DNA of 64,000 nucleotides from an uncultured Methanobrevibacter sp. (GCF_900314615.1 NZ_OMWA01000019.1:1-64000); one strand, 5' to 3'. Positions 15,446 through 24,652 are shown, counted from the first letter of the stretch. The notes: a model not told the origin generated them from the letters alone. Numbers and translations: made by a program.

Positions 15446-16588
15446 TTATTCCATTAGATTTCTGTTGTTTGTTTCTATTTTGTCAACAACTTTCTGACCG
15501 TCATTTGCCATGTCACTGAACATATCAATTGTTTCTTTCATTTTAGGAAGTGCCTGTTCCTTATATGTGCTTACATCTTCAATAGCCTGGAGAGCTTCTA
15601 AAAATGATGCTTTTAAAACATCAGGAGATATCATAGTCTCTGCACTGTGCTTTTGAATTTCACTTCCCTGCTCTCTTAGCATATGGGATGTGGTTTCAAT
15701 AATGTTTTCAGTGGTTGAATTCAATATGTTGATTTTATCCATTACGATTTTCTGATCATATAAAGCGCTTGCAACCATTACAGCAGTTCTTAAAGCAGAT
15801 AAGGTAACGTTTTTAGCACGGTATACACCGCGTATAAGTTCCTTGTTGTTTCTTCTGATAACATTCAGGGATACAATACCCTGCTGGTTTACAACAATCA
15901 TCTGCTGCATATCCATGATTCTCTGTCTTAGAGGGAAGAGTATTTCCTCACGTACGAACTTGATTTTGTCAGCAGGAACGCCGTTGAGTTCAGCTTCCTG
16001 AATTTGTGCTTCAATTGATTCATCCATCTGTTTACCAAGTTCAATGTCTGCCAGCAGTTTGTTGGTTACTTCTCTTAAGTAGTTTTCTTCGTTTAAAAGA
16101 GTTGTATTGTCATTCTGAAGCACTTTACTGCTTTTGTCCAGTGACTCCATAATGTTTGAAATAGCTCCTTCAGCTTTTTCATATTTTTCGAAGTATTTTC
16201 TGACAGGATTAAGCAGATTGCCGAAAACACCTTTTTTAGTGAAATCGACTTTGCTTGGGTCAAGATCTTTCATTTGCCTGTCAAGTTCAGCGAGTTTTTC
16301 TCCGATATTTTCAGAGTCTTTGCCGCCTTTCTGCAAATCAACAAATCTTGTAGCAAGCATTTCATTTCTGCTTGCGGATTTGGACATGTCAGTCAAACCG
16401 AATGAATCCAGTGGTTTCATGATACGGTCTCTTGATTGAGGATCAGTGAAATCAGCGTCAAATATTGCAACAGCATTACTATTTGCCTGAGTTTTTATAT
16501 TAGAATTTTCTAATTTTTTTTCTTCCTCTTTCAAGGTTGTTTCTACATCATTTTTAATTTCATCAATATCTAGGGAAAATTCAGCCAT
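15446..16588 (-). CDS. TelA-like toxic anion resistance protein
   Basis: 380 residues, soluble, all helical, rich in heptads (IGEKLAELDRQMKDLDPSK; LADIELGKQMDESIEAQIQE; VVNQQGIVSLNVIRRNN). The order of helices and the internal LREVTNKLLADIELGKQMDE block match the TelA/KlaA family (PF05816). Members are linked to tellurite or envelope-stress tolerance, and commonly lie beside XpaC-like genes as here. GGTGAT site 4 nt before ATG. Mechanism is not established for archaea. Confidence 0.85.
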   Translation of the reverse strand: MAEFSLDIDEIKNDVETTLKEEEKKLENSNIKTQANSNAVAIFDADFTDPQSRDRIMKPLDSFGLTDMSKSASRNEMLATRFVDLQKGGKDSENIGEKLAELDRQMKDLDPSKVDFTKKGVFGNLLNPVRKYFEKYEKAEGAISNIMESLDKSSKVLQNDNTTLLNEENYLREVTNKLLADIELGKQMDESIEAQIQEAELNGVPADKIKFVREEILFPLRQRIMDMQQMIVVNQQGIVSLNVIRRNNKELIRGVYRAKNVTLSALRTAVMVASALYDQKIVMDKINILNSTTENIIETTSHMLREQGSEIQKHSAETMISPDVLKASFLEALQAIEDVSTYKEQALPKMKETIDMFSDMANDGQKVVDKIETNNRNLME

Positions 16589-16598
16589 ACTATCACCA

Positions 16599-17201
16599 TT
16601 AATTTAAATAATCAATACCTGTTTTATCTATTATAGATGTAAAATTATCTATTACTTTTCCATCTTTTATAATTTCCACATTTACATGGTCCGGATTAGG
16701 TTTTTTAAATGTGGTATAATAAGCAAAGCTTATCGGATAATCAGTATCATAATAAACATTTGCCAAAGTTTCTGTTTCCTGACCAATCTGTGTATTATTT
16801 TCATCCATATAAACTGTTCTGATGTTATATCCTTTCAAATCTGAAGGGACTTTGTTAAATATTGCTTCTGTATATAGGCTATATGATTTTTTACTTGAAC
16901 CGTCTGAATCCCAACCGTTAACGTCTGTAATGGTCAGGTCAACTTCATGCTTTGGAGTGTCATCAGCTTGATTATTATGATTTCCGCCACCGAACCCCAT
17001 TGAAATAACCACACCTGCACCTACTATAATAACAATAGCTATCAGCACCAGAAAAATTTTTCCGTCTGAAAATATTCCTGAACTGCTTTTGGAACTTGTT
17101 GAATTAAGCGAATCCTTTCTGAAAAAATCATATCCGCAATTGGCACAGAAATGTGCTTCCTGAGGAACAGATTCACCGCATTCCGGACATTTTTTAGACA
17201 T
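16599..17201 (-). CDS. Zinc-ribbon plus single transmembrane protein
   Basis: 200 residues from ATG 17201 (GAGTG 6 nt upstream). Zinc ribbon CPECGESVPQEAHFCANCG at the N-terminus, Ser-rich linker, one membrane helix (IFLVLIAIVIIVGAGVVISM), then an external beta domain with VDLTITDVNGWDSDGSSKK and YDTDYPISFAYYTTFKK. Zinc ribbon inside, beta domain outside: a topology suited to sensing or anchoring. Middle gene between the XpaC-like and TelA genes. Confidence 0.78.
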   Translation of the reverse strand: MSKKCPECGESVPQEAHFCANCGYDFFRKDSLNSTSSKSSSGIFSDGKIFLVLIAIVIIVGAGVVISMGFGGGNHNNQADDTPKHEVDLTITDVNGWDSDGSSKKSYSLYTEAIFNKVPSDLKGYNIRTVYMDENNTQIGQETETLANVYYDTDYPISFAYYTTFKKPNPDHVNVEIIKDGKVIDNFTSIIDKTGIDYLN

Positions 17202-17206
17202 TTCAA

Positions 17207-18124
17207 TCACTCTTTATAATCTTTAACGGAACCTATCAGGTCTTCCATATCATCCAATAAAACCTGCACTTCCTGTTTGGAATCGGAATCGGTACTTATA
17301 TTGATTACCAGTTCATTTGTCAAATCTTCAATCTGGTCAATTATTCTTTTCATTGAATCTATTTTATTTTCAACCTCTTTTCTGATTCTTGGTGTGTCTT
17401 CAGCAGCCAGTTTTATAATATTTAATGCTGTATCTGCCTGAGAATAAAACAAATCATTGCATTTGTCAATCATCAGGATAAACCTGTCATATGTAATCTG
17501 AGGAGGCTTGAACTTTTTAGCTACCAGTTGTCTTGCTACATCCTCTTTAACTTCAAACAATACCTTAAGATTATTTATTTCAACCTCATACTGTTTGAGT
17601 GATTCAAGATGCATTTCCTCATCAATATCCACAGTGACTTTTTCATCACCTTTATCTGCTTTAGATGTATCTCTCTTTTGAGATTCAGCAGTATCTTTAG
17701 CGCGATAAGTCTTCAAATTGAATGCACGGTATGCATAAAGTATAGGAACTATGAATAAAACAAGAATTATCACTGAAAAAAAGAGATTCCTATTAAAAAG
17801 AATAGGAAGAGATATGGACAGTAAAATTACATAGTAAAGACCTAAAAGCCATGGTAGAGATTCATGAACTAAAAGCATATCTGAAAGATCACCAAAACCT
17901 CTCTTTAAGCGTATTTGTGAAGCTGCCTTTGATTCAGGTGCATACTGCATTATCTCGTCATCACTAAGAATGCCTTCGCGAGGCTCTACGATGTATTTTA
18001 TCTCAGATAATGTTTCTACACAGCTGATTAATTTTCCTTCACAGTCATATGCTTTGGAATCCTTGAAAGTTAAAGGAGTTGTTAATCTTTTAATCTCTTG
18101 CGCTTTGGTAATTTTACCGGACAT
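17207..18124 (-). CDS. XpaC-like membrane/coiled-coil protein
   Basis: 305 residues from ATG 18124, with GGAG 11 nt upstream (a further ATG at 18151 has none). Two adjacent membrane helices (WLLGLYYVILLSISLPILF; FSVIILVLFIVPILYAYRAF) are followed by a long soluble helical region with DRFILMIDKCNDLFYSQADT. This is the layout of XpaC/5-bromo-4-chloroindolyl phosphate hydrolysis proteins (PF10112), which usually neighbour TelA. First gene of the five-gene run ending in ung. Confidence 0.7.
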   Translation of the reverse strand: MSGKITKAQEIKRLTTPLTFKDSKAYDCEGKLISCVETLSEIKYIVEPREGILSDDEIMQYAPESKAASQIRLKRGFGDLSDMLLVHESLPWLLGLYYVILLSISLPILFNRNLFFSVIILVLFIVPILYAYRAFNLKTYRAKDTAESQKRDTSKADKGDEKVTVDIDEEMHLESLKQYEVEINNLKVLFEVKEDVARQLVAKKFKPPQITYDRFILMIDKCNDLFYSQADTALNIIKLAAEDTPRIRKEVENKIDSMKRIIDQIEDLTNELVINISTDSDSKQEVQVLLDDMEDLIGSVKDYKE

Positions 18125-18200
18125 TTTTAGAAAGTCTCCAATGATTATCAAATTATATATTTATATAATCTGCTTTTAAATTTATGTATTTAACTTGATA

Positions 18201-18644
18201 CTAATCATCGAATTCTTTTTCAAGTATTATTGTTACCGGACCGTCATTGAGCAAGTCAACTTTCATATATGCTCCGAAAACACCGGTTTGGACTTCAACA
18301 TATTCCCTGCACTTTTCTACAAAGTAATCAAAAAGCTCTGTTGCCTTATCAGGTGCAAGGGCTCTGTGAAATGAAGGCCTGTATTTTTTGACTTTGCCGT
18401 ATAGGGTAAACTGAGGAACCAGCAGGAGCTTTCCTCCAATATCCAGTACTGATTTGTTCATTTTGCCTTCATCATCTGCAAATACTCTCAGCTTTGCAAG
18501 TTTACGGGCCAGATAATCGGCTTCCTTTTGAGTGTCGTTTTCACCGAAACCTACCAGCGCCATAAGCCCCTCATCAATTTTACCTGTGACATCACCGTCT
18601 ACTTTAACGCTTGCGTGTGTTACTCTCTGTACTACCAGTTTCAT
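18201..18644 (-). CDS. dtd: D-aminoacyl-tRNA deacylase, bacterial/eukaryal DTD type
   Basis: 147 residues, standard length. It starts MKLVVQRVTHASVKVDG, with the active-site strand PQFTLYGK (usually SQFTL; Ser to Pro here) and the NDGPVT cross-subunit motif. DTD removes D-amino acids (and glycine) wrongly attached to tRNA. Its ATG overlaps the sstT stop by four bases, so it is co-translated with the transporter. Archaea normally use unrelated DTD2, so acquisition from bacteria is likely. Confidence 0.92.
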   Translation of the reverse strand: MKLVVQRVTHASVKVDGDVTGKIDEGLMALVGFGENDTQKEADYLARKLAKLRVFADDEGKMNKSVLDIGGKLLLVPQFTLYGKVKKYRPSFHRALAPDKATELFDYFVEKCREYVEVQTGVFGAYMKVDLLNDGPVTIILEKEFDD

Positions 18645-19888
18645 TTTGCAAATTCTCCTAAGAAATTAACGGGTTCTCCTTTTTTGGATCGGTCATAATA
18701 TTCTGCTGTAGCTGAAAACAGTGCATCACCGGCGGAATTTAGTGCAGTTTCACAGGAATCCTGAATTACTCCAATTATAAATCCGACTGCAACAGCCTGC
18801 ATGGAAATGTCTGGAGATATTCCGAACAGTGAACATGCCATAGGAATCAGTAGAAGTGAACCTCCGGCCACACCTGATGAACCGCATGCTCCCAGGGTAG
18901 AGATTATACATAATATGACTGCCAAAGGAAATGCCACATGGATTCCTATAGTGTTACATACCGCAAGGGTCATTACCGTAATTGTCACTGCGGCACCTTC
19001 CATATTAATGGTTGAACCCAAAGGAATGCTTATTGAATAAAAATCCTTGTCAAGGCCCAATTTACTGCATAATTCCATATTTACCGGAACATTGGCCGCT
19101 GAACTTCTTGAGAAAAATGCAGTGATTCCGCTTTCTCTAAGGCATGTCAATACCAAAGGATAAGGATTTCGTTTTAGTGCAAATCCTGCTATTAAAGGAT
19201 CTGTAACAAATGCAACAAATCCAATGCATCCTACTAAAAGTAAAATCAGCTGCCCGTATTGTGTAAATATTCCTATTCCACTTTCAGAAACTGACTTGAA
19301 AACAAGCCCCATAATACCGAAAGGAGCACACTGAATTACAGCACGCACCACACGGGTAATCGCTTCTGCAAGGTCATCCAATACATCTTTTGTGCTGTCC
19401 CTACCAACATTTTTAATTGCAATACCTAATACTACTGACCAGAAAAGTATTCCAAGATACTCACCTTCAGCCAGAGACTTGATAGGATTTTGGAAAATGT
19501 TTAAAAGCAGATTTGATACTATTTCTCCAAGTCCGCCCGGAGTAGTGGCAGTACTTGCTGCAGACAAATGCATAGTAACCGGAAACATGTAACTTCCGAT
19601 AATAGCCACCATAGCTGCCAAAAATGTACTGAACAAATACAGAACTATAACTGTCTTAAACCTTTGTGCAATACCGCTTTTTGCCTTTGAAATTGCTGAG
19701 GTAACCAGTACAAATACCAAAATCGGAGCAATTGCCTTAAGTGCACTTACAAACAAATCACCCGGCAATCCGATTATCGAATATTGCGGAACTAAAATTC
19801 CTAAAACTGCCCCTATAATCAATCCAATAATAATTTTTAAAATTAAACTTGATTCTGTCCATTTTTTAACAAAACTCAACAAATCCAT
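18641..19888 (-). CDS. sstT: Serine/threonine:sodium symporter SstT
   Basis: 415 residues of the dicarboxylate/amino acid:cation symporter family. Family motifs: AFFSRSSAANVPVNMELC (hairpin loop 1 region, Ser-rich), LGSTINMEGAAVTITVMTLA (the helix-7 NMEG/NMDG Na+ site), and GACGSSGVAGGSLLLIPMAC (hairpin 2). These sequences are the SstT variant rather than glutamate transporters. Imports serine/threonine with Na+. Operon mdh-sstT-dtd; nine bases after mdh. Confidence 0.92.
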   Translation of the reverse strand: MDLLSFVKKWTESSLILKIIIGLIIGAVLGILVPQYSIIGLPGDLFVSALKAIAPILVFVLVTSAISKAKSGIAQRFKTVIVLYLFSTFLAAMVAIIGSYMFPVTMHLSAASTATTPGGLGEIVSNLLLNIFQNPIKSLAEGEYLGILFWSVVLGIAIKNVGRDSTKDVLDDLAEAITRVVRAVIQCAPFGIMGLVFKSVSESGIGIFTQYGQLILLLVGCIGFVAFVTDPLIAGFALKRNPYPLVLTCLRESGITAFFSRSSAANVPVNMELCSKLGLDKDFYSISIPLGSTINMEGAAVTITVMTLAVCNTIGIHVAFPLAVILCIISTLGACGSSGVAGGSLLLIPMACSLFGISPDISMQAVAVGFIIGVIQDSCETALNSAGDALFSATAEYYDRSKKGEPVNFLGEFAK

Positions 19889-19896
19889 AATTTCAT

Positions 19897-20847
19897 CTAC
19901 TTATTCAAATTATCCATAACGATATCGGTAGTCTCTTTGATAGCTTCTGCAGCTTCCTTGAATTCATGAAGTTCAAAATCATTCATATGAATAGGTACAA
20001 TCATTGCAATACCGTTTTTGGATAGTACTGCCGGAACTCCAATAGAGACATCATGTACATCTGCAATTTCTCCTTCAAGATATGTTGAAACTGTCAGTAT
20101 TTTATGAGAATCAGTGATTATTGTTGAAATTAAATTTGCAATAGCAAATGCCGGACCATATTCTGTGGCGCCTTTTTTTGAAATGATTGTATTTCCCGCT
20201 TTTTTGAGTCTGTTTACCAGTCTTGGAACTTCCATATCAACAGCACGTACGAAATACTTCAACGGAATACCACCGATTGTTGTTGAACTTAAAAGAGGAA
20301 CCATATGATCTCCATGTTCGCCTATAACACGTGTATGCACTTCAGAACTGTTGATGTTGATTTGTCTTGAGAAATAAGCTTTAAGCCTTAATGAATCCAG
20401 GTGGTTTCCGATACCTATTACCTTGGTTTTCTTAAATCCGGAAGCCTTATATGCAACGGTTGTCATTACATCAACCGGATTGGTTGCAACCATTATGATT
20501 GAATCCGGTGCATGAACTGAAATCTGGTGAGCATATTCGGCTACGATCTCAGAATTAGGAATTGCCAAATCACGTCTGTTCATCCCCTCTTCACGGTGAA
20601 CTCCAGCAGTAATAAGCACAATTTCTGAATTTTTCAAATCATTAAAATCATCAGTCGGTGTTAATTTACAGTCTATATCTTCAGCTGCCAGCGCATCATA
20701 CATATCAAAAGTTTCGCCTTTAGCCTTATCCACACTTTGGGGCCTTGCAAAAAATACTATTTCATCAACAGTATCCGCCCTTGCTAGGGTAAATGCAACA
20801 TTTTTTCCAATTATTCCTGTTGACCCCATTATACTTACTTTTACCAT
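19897..20847 (-). CDS. mdh: Malate dehydrogenase (LDH/MDH superfamily)
   Basis: 316 residues. NAD(P)-binding GSTGIIGKNVA, the mobile loop AGVHREEGMNRRDL with Arg at the position that marks malate rather than lactate specificity, ATNPVDVMTT, and catalytic His178 in GEHGDHMVP. It matches the methanogen MDH type (interconverts malate and oxaloacetate in the incomplete reductive TCA branch). First gene of a run with sstT and dtd. Confidence 0.92.
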   Translation of the reverse strand: MVKVSIMGSTGIIGKNVAFTLARADTVDEIVFFARPQSVDKAKGETFDMYDALAAEDIDCKLTPTDDFNDLKNSEIVLITAGVHREEGMNRRDLAIPNSEIVAEYAHQISVHAPDSIIMVATNPVDVMTTVAYKASGFKKTKVIGIGNHLDSLRLKAYFSRQININSSEVHTRVIGEHGDHMVPLLSSTTIGGIPLKYFVRAVDMEVPRLVNRLKKAGNTIISKKGATEYGPAFAIANLISTIITDSHKILTVSTYLEGEIADVHDVSIGVPAVLSKNGIAMIVPIHMNDFELHEFKEAAEAIKETTDIVMDNLNK

Positions 20848-21033
20848 ATCTTAATATTAGTTTTTATAATAAAAATAGCTTACGAGCTTGAAAAAATTCT
20901 AAATATCTTTTAAAATATTTAAATTAATTTAAACAAAAGATATCAAATTCAATTTTTTTAAAATTTTTGTTAATAAATATAAAATGTTTTATACTATTAA
21001 AACTAATCTTTAAACAATTAGAGAGTTGATTAT

Positions 21034-21681
21034 ATGGTTGATGAAGAACTTAAACTTGAAACAAAATGTTATGATGCCAACGAATACGGATACCTTTATG
21101 GACTGAACAGAAAGATTCCCGATGAAGAATTTGAAAAGGTAAAACCCTATTTCAGAAAATTCAAAAGAATGGACTTTGTTGAAGGAAATGTTCAGGTAAC
21201 CGGAAGGCCTGAAGGATGGAGATGCCTTGAAAAGGATGTCAGCAAAGTCGAAGAAATACTTGGAATAACAAACACCCTTGAAAAAAGACAAAACAAAGTA
21301 AAGGAAACTTTTGCAGACCCTATTAAAAAAGCAAACCTTAAGGACAAATCCTATGAATGGCTTACAATGCTTTTTAAAAGCGGTACACGTCCCGAACAGG
21401 ACCTCTCAAGACTTGCAGTTCATTCCACAAAAATATATGATCCCCAGGACAGCTTTAAAAATGGAGCTAAAGACGGCGAAGGTGAATTATTCATATATAC
21501 TCCTCACGGAATGTGGTATATCATCAACAATTGCGGAGAGTATTCTGATTTAAGCCTTAATAATGTCCAGTCACCTCACGGAGGAGCTATCGGCTACAGG
21601 CTCATGTATGAGGATCTCGTTGACAGGCTGATTAGAATCTACACTGAAGAAAATGAATACACCGGTGAAAAATTATACTGA
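21034..21681 (+). CDS. Hypothetical soluble protein
   Basis: 215 residues, no membrane segment and no recognised domain. It starts MVDEELKLETKCYDANEYGY, and the C-terminal half has the conserved-looking GELFIYTPHGMWYIINNCGE and VQSPHGGAIGYRLMYEDLVD. The His-rich turns (PHGMW, PHGGA) could bind metal. GAGAG/GTTGAT upstream of ATG. Convergent with the zinc-ribbon gene that follows. Unknown. Confidence 0.75.
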   Translation: MVDEELKLETKCYDANEYGYLYGLNRKIPDEEFEKVKPYFRKFKRMDFVEGNVQVTGRPEGWRCLEKDVSKVEEILGITNTLEKRQNKVKETFADPIKKANLKDKSYEWLTMLFKSGTRPEQDLSRLAVHSTKIYDPQDSFKNGAKDGEGELFIYTPHGMWYIINNCGEYSDLSLNNVQSPHGGAIGYRLMYEDLVDRLIRIYTEENEYTGEKLY

Positions 21682-21689
21682 TTTTTCAC

Positions 21690-21950
21690 CTAATTTCTAA
21701 ACAGAAGATACAGTGAAACTGCAAAAAGCACCACAACAACAACTATTGCCAGAATCCAGTTTACAAATGCATATATTAATGCTCCAAGCAAAAAAATTGC
21801 CAGATATATCAAAACACCAATATTGCTTTTGTGATATATCGAATTGATTCTTCCGATTGAATTGTTATCAAGCTTTAAACCGCAGCCAGCACAGATTTTT
21901 TCCTGTGGAGAGATAATCTTGTTACAGTTAGGACATCTTTCTACTGACAT
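21690..21950 (-). CDS. Zinc-ribbon membrane protein
   Basis: 86 residues: zinc ribbon CPNCNKIISPQEKICAGCG, then a linker and two membrane helices (IGVLIYLAIFLLGALIYAFV; WILAIVVVVVLFAVSLYLLF) ending in basic RN. Small zinc-ribbon/TM proteins of this kind are frequent in Methanobrevibacter (compare 16599 and 51224). Role unknown. Confidence 0.8.
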   Translation of the reverse strand: MSVERCPNCNKIISPQEKICAGCGLKLDNNSIGRINSIYHKSNIGVLIYLAIFLLGALIYAFVNWILAIVVVVVLFAVSLYLLFRN

Positions 21951-22037
21951 ATTATATAATTATACATTCAAATTAATTAAATATTTTATAGTTAAAAAAT
22001 AAAAATGTAACATGATTATTATAGGTGGTTTAATTTT

Positions 22038-22835
22038 ATGCAAAAAATAGTAAATGCACATTGTCACATATATCCTGAAAAAATAGCAGATAAAGCAGTA
22101 ACTGGAATTAGAGACTTTTATGATTTGGATATGTCACTGAACGGAAAATTGGATGATTTGATAAGAGACGGAAATACAGTTGGAGTAACACACTATCTGG
22201 TGCATTCAGTTGCCACTACTCCAAAACAGGTCAAATCAATTAATGAATTTATTGCAGAATCCGTGAATACGCATCCGGATTTGTTTACAGGTTTCGGAAC
22301 ACTTCACCCAGACAGCGAAGACATCCAGGGCGATTTTGATTATCTGATAGAGCTTGGACTTAAAGGAGTAAAACTGCATCCTGACTTTCAGATGTTTGCA
22401 ATGAATGAAGAAAAAGCATTCAGAATCGGAGAAGTTGTAAGCAAAGGCAATGTTCCTATGCTTGTTCACTGCGGAGATTTCAGATACAACTACTCAAATC
22501 CTGAACAGATTAAACCCTTCCTTGACAAGTTTCCAGACATTACATTTATCGGAGCTCATTTTGCAGGATGGAGCATGTGGGAGGAAGCTACCGAAAAGCT
22601 TGCCGGAACTCCAAATCTTTATGTGGATTTAAGCTCAAGTCTTTATGACCTTACACCCGAAACTGCCTTAAGACTGATTCATGCATATGGTGCTGACAGA
22701 GTTCTGTGGGGAACCGATTATCCTATGTGGGAATCTGAAAGCGAAATGGAATACTTTAACAGGATTGATCTCACAGATGAAGAAAGGGAACTGATTTTAT
22801 ACAAAAACGCTTCCAAACTTTTAGGACTCGAATAA
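22038..22835 (+). CDS. Amidohydrolase family protein (Amidohydro_2)
   Basis: 265 residues. Metal-binding HCH near the start (NAHCHIYPEK), a KLHPDFQMF strand, HCGDFRYN, GAHFAGWSMWEEA and the final Asp in WGTDYPMW: the TIM-barrel amidohydrolase 2 pattern. Such enzymes hydrolyse or decarboxylate small aromatic or lactone substrates. GGTGG site upstream of ATG. No operon partner to hint at the substrate. Confidence 0.86.
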   Translation: MQKIVNAHCHIYPEKIADKAVTGIRDFYDLDMSLNGKLDDLIRDGNTVGVTHYLVHSVATTPKQVKSINEFIAESVNTHPDLFTGFGTLHPDSEDIQGDFDYLIELGLKGVKLHPDFQMFAMNEEKAFRIGEVVSKGNVPMLVHCGDFRYNYSNPEQIKPFLDKFPDITFIGAHFAGWSMWEEATEKLAGTPNLYVDLSSSLYDLTPETALRLIHAYGADRVLWGTDYPMWESESEMEYFNRIDLTDEERELILYKNASKLLGLE

Positions 22836-23138
22836 TCAACAAATTACCATCACCAGAAATTAAAAATGTTTTAATAAATACGAACAAATTTTTTACATAA
22901 TCACAATTTATATCACAAAACCACTTAAAAAACTATAAATTTTTCATATTTTTTCTTTCTCAAAATTAATTGATATTACCTACTTTTAATTTAAATTTAG
23001 TATTTATTGCATTTAACAGTTAAAGTTTGTCTAAACAAAATTTTAAGCATTTTAAAAAGATTTATATATTAAAAAAGACCAAATATTTATTTGCAATGTA
23101 GATGTTTTTAGTTTAATTATAATTTTAGGAGGCACACT
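22836..23138 (+). promoter_or_regulatory. AT-rich intergenic with promoter of the HTH-V4R gene
   Basis: 303 bp. TTTATATATT at 23061-23070 is a good TATA box, and AGGAGG at 23127-23132 is the ribosome-binding site of the next gene, leaving a leader of about 45 nt. The rest (22840-23040) is AT-rich with no frame or repeat I can support. Confidence 0.6.
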
Positions 23139-23906
23139 ATGACTACCTCAAACCCGATACAAATAATATTAAACGATAATAAAACAAACCAGCAGATGGT
23201 CGGAATTGACATCATTAAAAGTCCAATGAAATATGAAATTCTCGACCTGCTTAGACACGACGAAATGAACTTCGAAGAAATAGTTGAAAATACATCTAAA
23301 TCCAAAGCCAGCGTATCTATGCATCTAAGGGATTTACGCGAAGAAGGGATTGTGAACTATAAAGCAGACCCCCGCGACAATAGAAAAAAGATTTTCTATT
23401 TGAATGCCGATTTTTTAGGATCAATTGATTCTAAACAAATCAAGAAAAACTATAAAAACCAGACTAAATTATTGATAGACGAGTTTATTCAACAGGGCGA
23501 AATAAACTACGTTACATTGCTGACCCATACCTTCAAATCCATTTTAATGGAATACGGGATGGATATTTCCCCAATTTTGCAGAAAATCGGAAATTACATT
23601 GGCGAATACCTGTTCAGCCAATTATACGACGAAAATCTGGAAAACTTCCTGGACAATATATCCCTATACTGGAGAGAAAATAATTTAGGCGAAATACAAT
23701 TCGATACTGAAAACAAAATACGAATAACTTGCATAGATTGTTTTGAATCATTCAATTTTCCAAAATCAGGACTGCCTATATGCAATCTGGAAAAAGGAAT
23801 GCTAGAAAAACTTTTCAATAGCTATTTCAAACTCGATTTAAACATTGAAGAAGTTAAATGTTATTCAATGGGCGATGGAAAATGTGTTTATGAAATTCAA
23901 CCCTAA
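23139..23906 (+). CDS. ArsR-like winged-helix regulator with C-terminal V4R domain
   Basis: 255 residues. N-terminal winged helix: MKYEILDLLRHDEMNFEEIV, then SKSKASVSMHLRDLREEGIV and the wing DPRDNRKKIFYLN. The C-terminal part (from about 110) has the V4R/4-vinyl-reductase ending: CFESFNFPKSGLPICNLEKG, then ..VKCYSMGDGKCVYEI. V4R domains bind small hydrophobic ligands, possibly with metal via the cysteines. Strong AGGAGG site. A ligand-controlled repressor is likely; the small gene at 23938 follows in the same direction. Confidence 0.85.
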   Translation: MTTSNPIQIILNDNKTNQQMVGIDIIKSPMKYEILDLLRHDEMNFEEIVENTSKSKASVSMHLRDLREEGIVNYKADPRDNRKKIFYLNADFLGSIDSKQIKKNYKNQTKLLIDEFIQQGEINYVTLLTHTFKSILMEYGMDISPILQKIGNYIGEYLFSQLYDENLENFLDNISLYWRENNLGEIQFDTENKIRITCIDCFESFNFPKSGLPICNLEKGMLEKLFNSYFKLDLNIEEVKCYSMGDGKCVYEIQP

Positions 23907-23937
23907 AATAGTTAAACCAATAATGAGGCGGAAAAAA

Positions 23938-24201
23938 ATGACTACTCTTAAAGACATACTAGAAAAAAACATTGCCGATGTCAAAAAAGCGCAACTGATT
24001 GGAATAATCCTTCAAGAGCAAGGATTTAAATGTTTTGTTGAAGTTGATTCAAAATACATCAGAATTGAGGAACTTAAAAATCATCATAGCCTTACAAAAG
24101 AAAATCTCAGTACCATACTTGAACTAAAAGACATTGAAATTGCAAAATTGAGAACTGAAATAGGGATGTTTAATATTTTCTACATCCCTATCTCTTCATG
24201 A
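23938..24201 (+). CDS. Small hypothetical protein downstream of HTH-V4R regulator
   Basis: 87 residues from ATG 23938, with GAGGCGG 8 nt upstream. Starts MTTLKDILEKNIADVKKAQL; alpha-beta pattern GIILQEQGFKCFVEVDSKYI. Soluble. The last codons are shared with a hairpin (24160-24191) and overlap the 3' end of the Nudix gene by 14 bases. Probably co-transcribed with the regulator gene. Family unknown. Confidence 0.65.
   Translation: MTTLKDILEKNIADVKKAQLIGIILQEQGFKCFVEVDSKYIRIEELKNHHSLTKENLSTILELKDIEIAKLRTEIGMFNIFYIPISS
24160..24191. terminator. Bidirectional hairpin between convergent genes
   Basis: ATAGGGATGT (24160-24169) pairs perfectly with ACATCCCTAT (24182-24191) around a 12-nt loop rich in T. 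It lies in the overlapping 3' ends of the gene at 23938 and the Nudix gene, so it could end both transcripts. Confidence 0.5.
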
Positions 24202-24607
24202 AAGCATTGACTGCTGGCGGTGTCAAAAGCCCGTCAGCAATCATTTTATAAACTTCATCCCAGCTGAACCATCCATATTCATCATGTTCTCTGCTGATTT
24301 TAACATCACTGCTTTTGCATGTAACCTTCATAATCAGCTGAATTGATTTTATCTCTTCAGAGGTTTTGCATGCTGTATAATCATTTCTAACTACATTATA
24401 CAGTGATTCAATATCCACTTCAAGGCCTGTTTCCTCAAGGTATTCCCTTCGAAGAGCGTCATCAAAATATTCGCATTTTTTAACCTTGCCCCCGGGAATT
24501 TCCCATTTACCTGCATCATGAGCTGATTTGGATCTTATTTTTAAAAGCAAAACCTTACCTTCAAATTCGCATATTCCTCTAACGGCAAGTCCCCACATAG
24601 TCATCAT
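24188..24607 (-). CDS. Nudix hydrolase
   Basis: 139 residues from ATG 24607 (GAGTGG upstream). The Nudix box is complete: GGKVKKCEYFDDALRREYLE followed by ETGLEV, i.e. Gx5Ex7REUxEExGU. It begins WGLAVRGICEFEGKVLLLKI and has WEIPGGKV as in MutT/ADP-ribose-type hydrolases. It would hydrolyse a nucleoside diphosphate linked to another group; the specific substrate cannot be read. Stands alone, convergent to the V4R pair. Confidence 0.92.
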   Translation of the reverse strand: MMTMWGLAVRGICEFEGKVLLLKIRSKSAHDAGKWEIPGGKVKKCEYFDDALRREYLEETGLEVDIESLYNVVRNDYTACKTSEEIKSIQLIMKVTCKSSDVKISREHDEYGWFSWDEVYKMIADGLLTPPAVNAFMKR

Positions 24608-24652
24608 AATACCACTCAAAAAACAGTTTAGATAATCTCCAAGACAATACTC

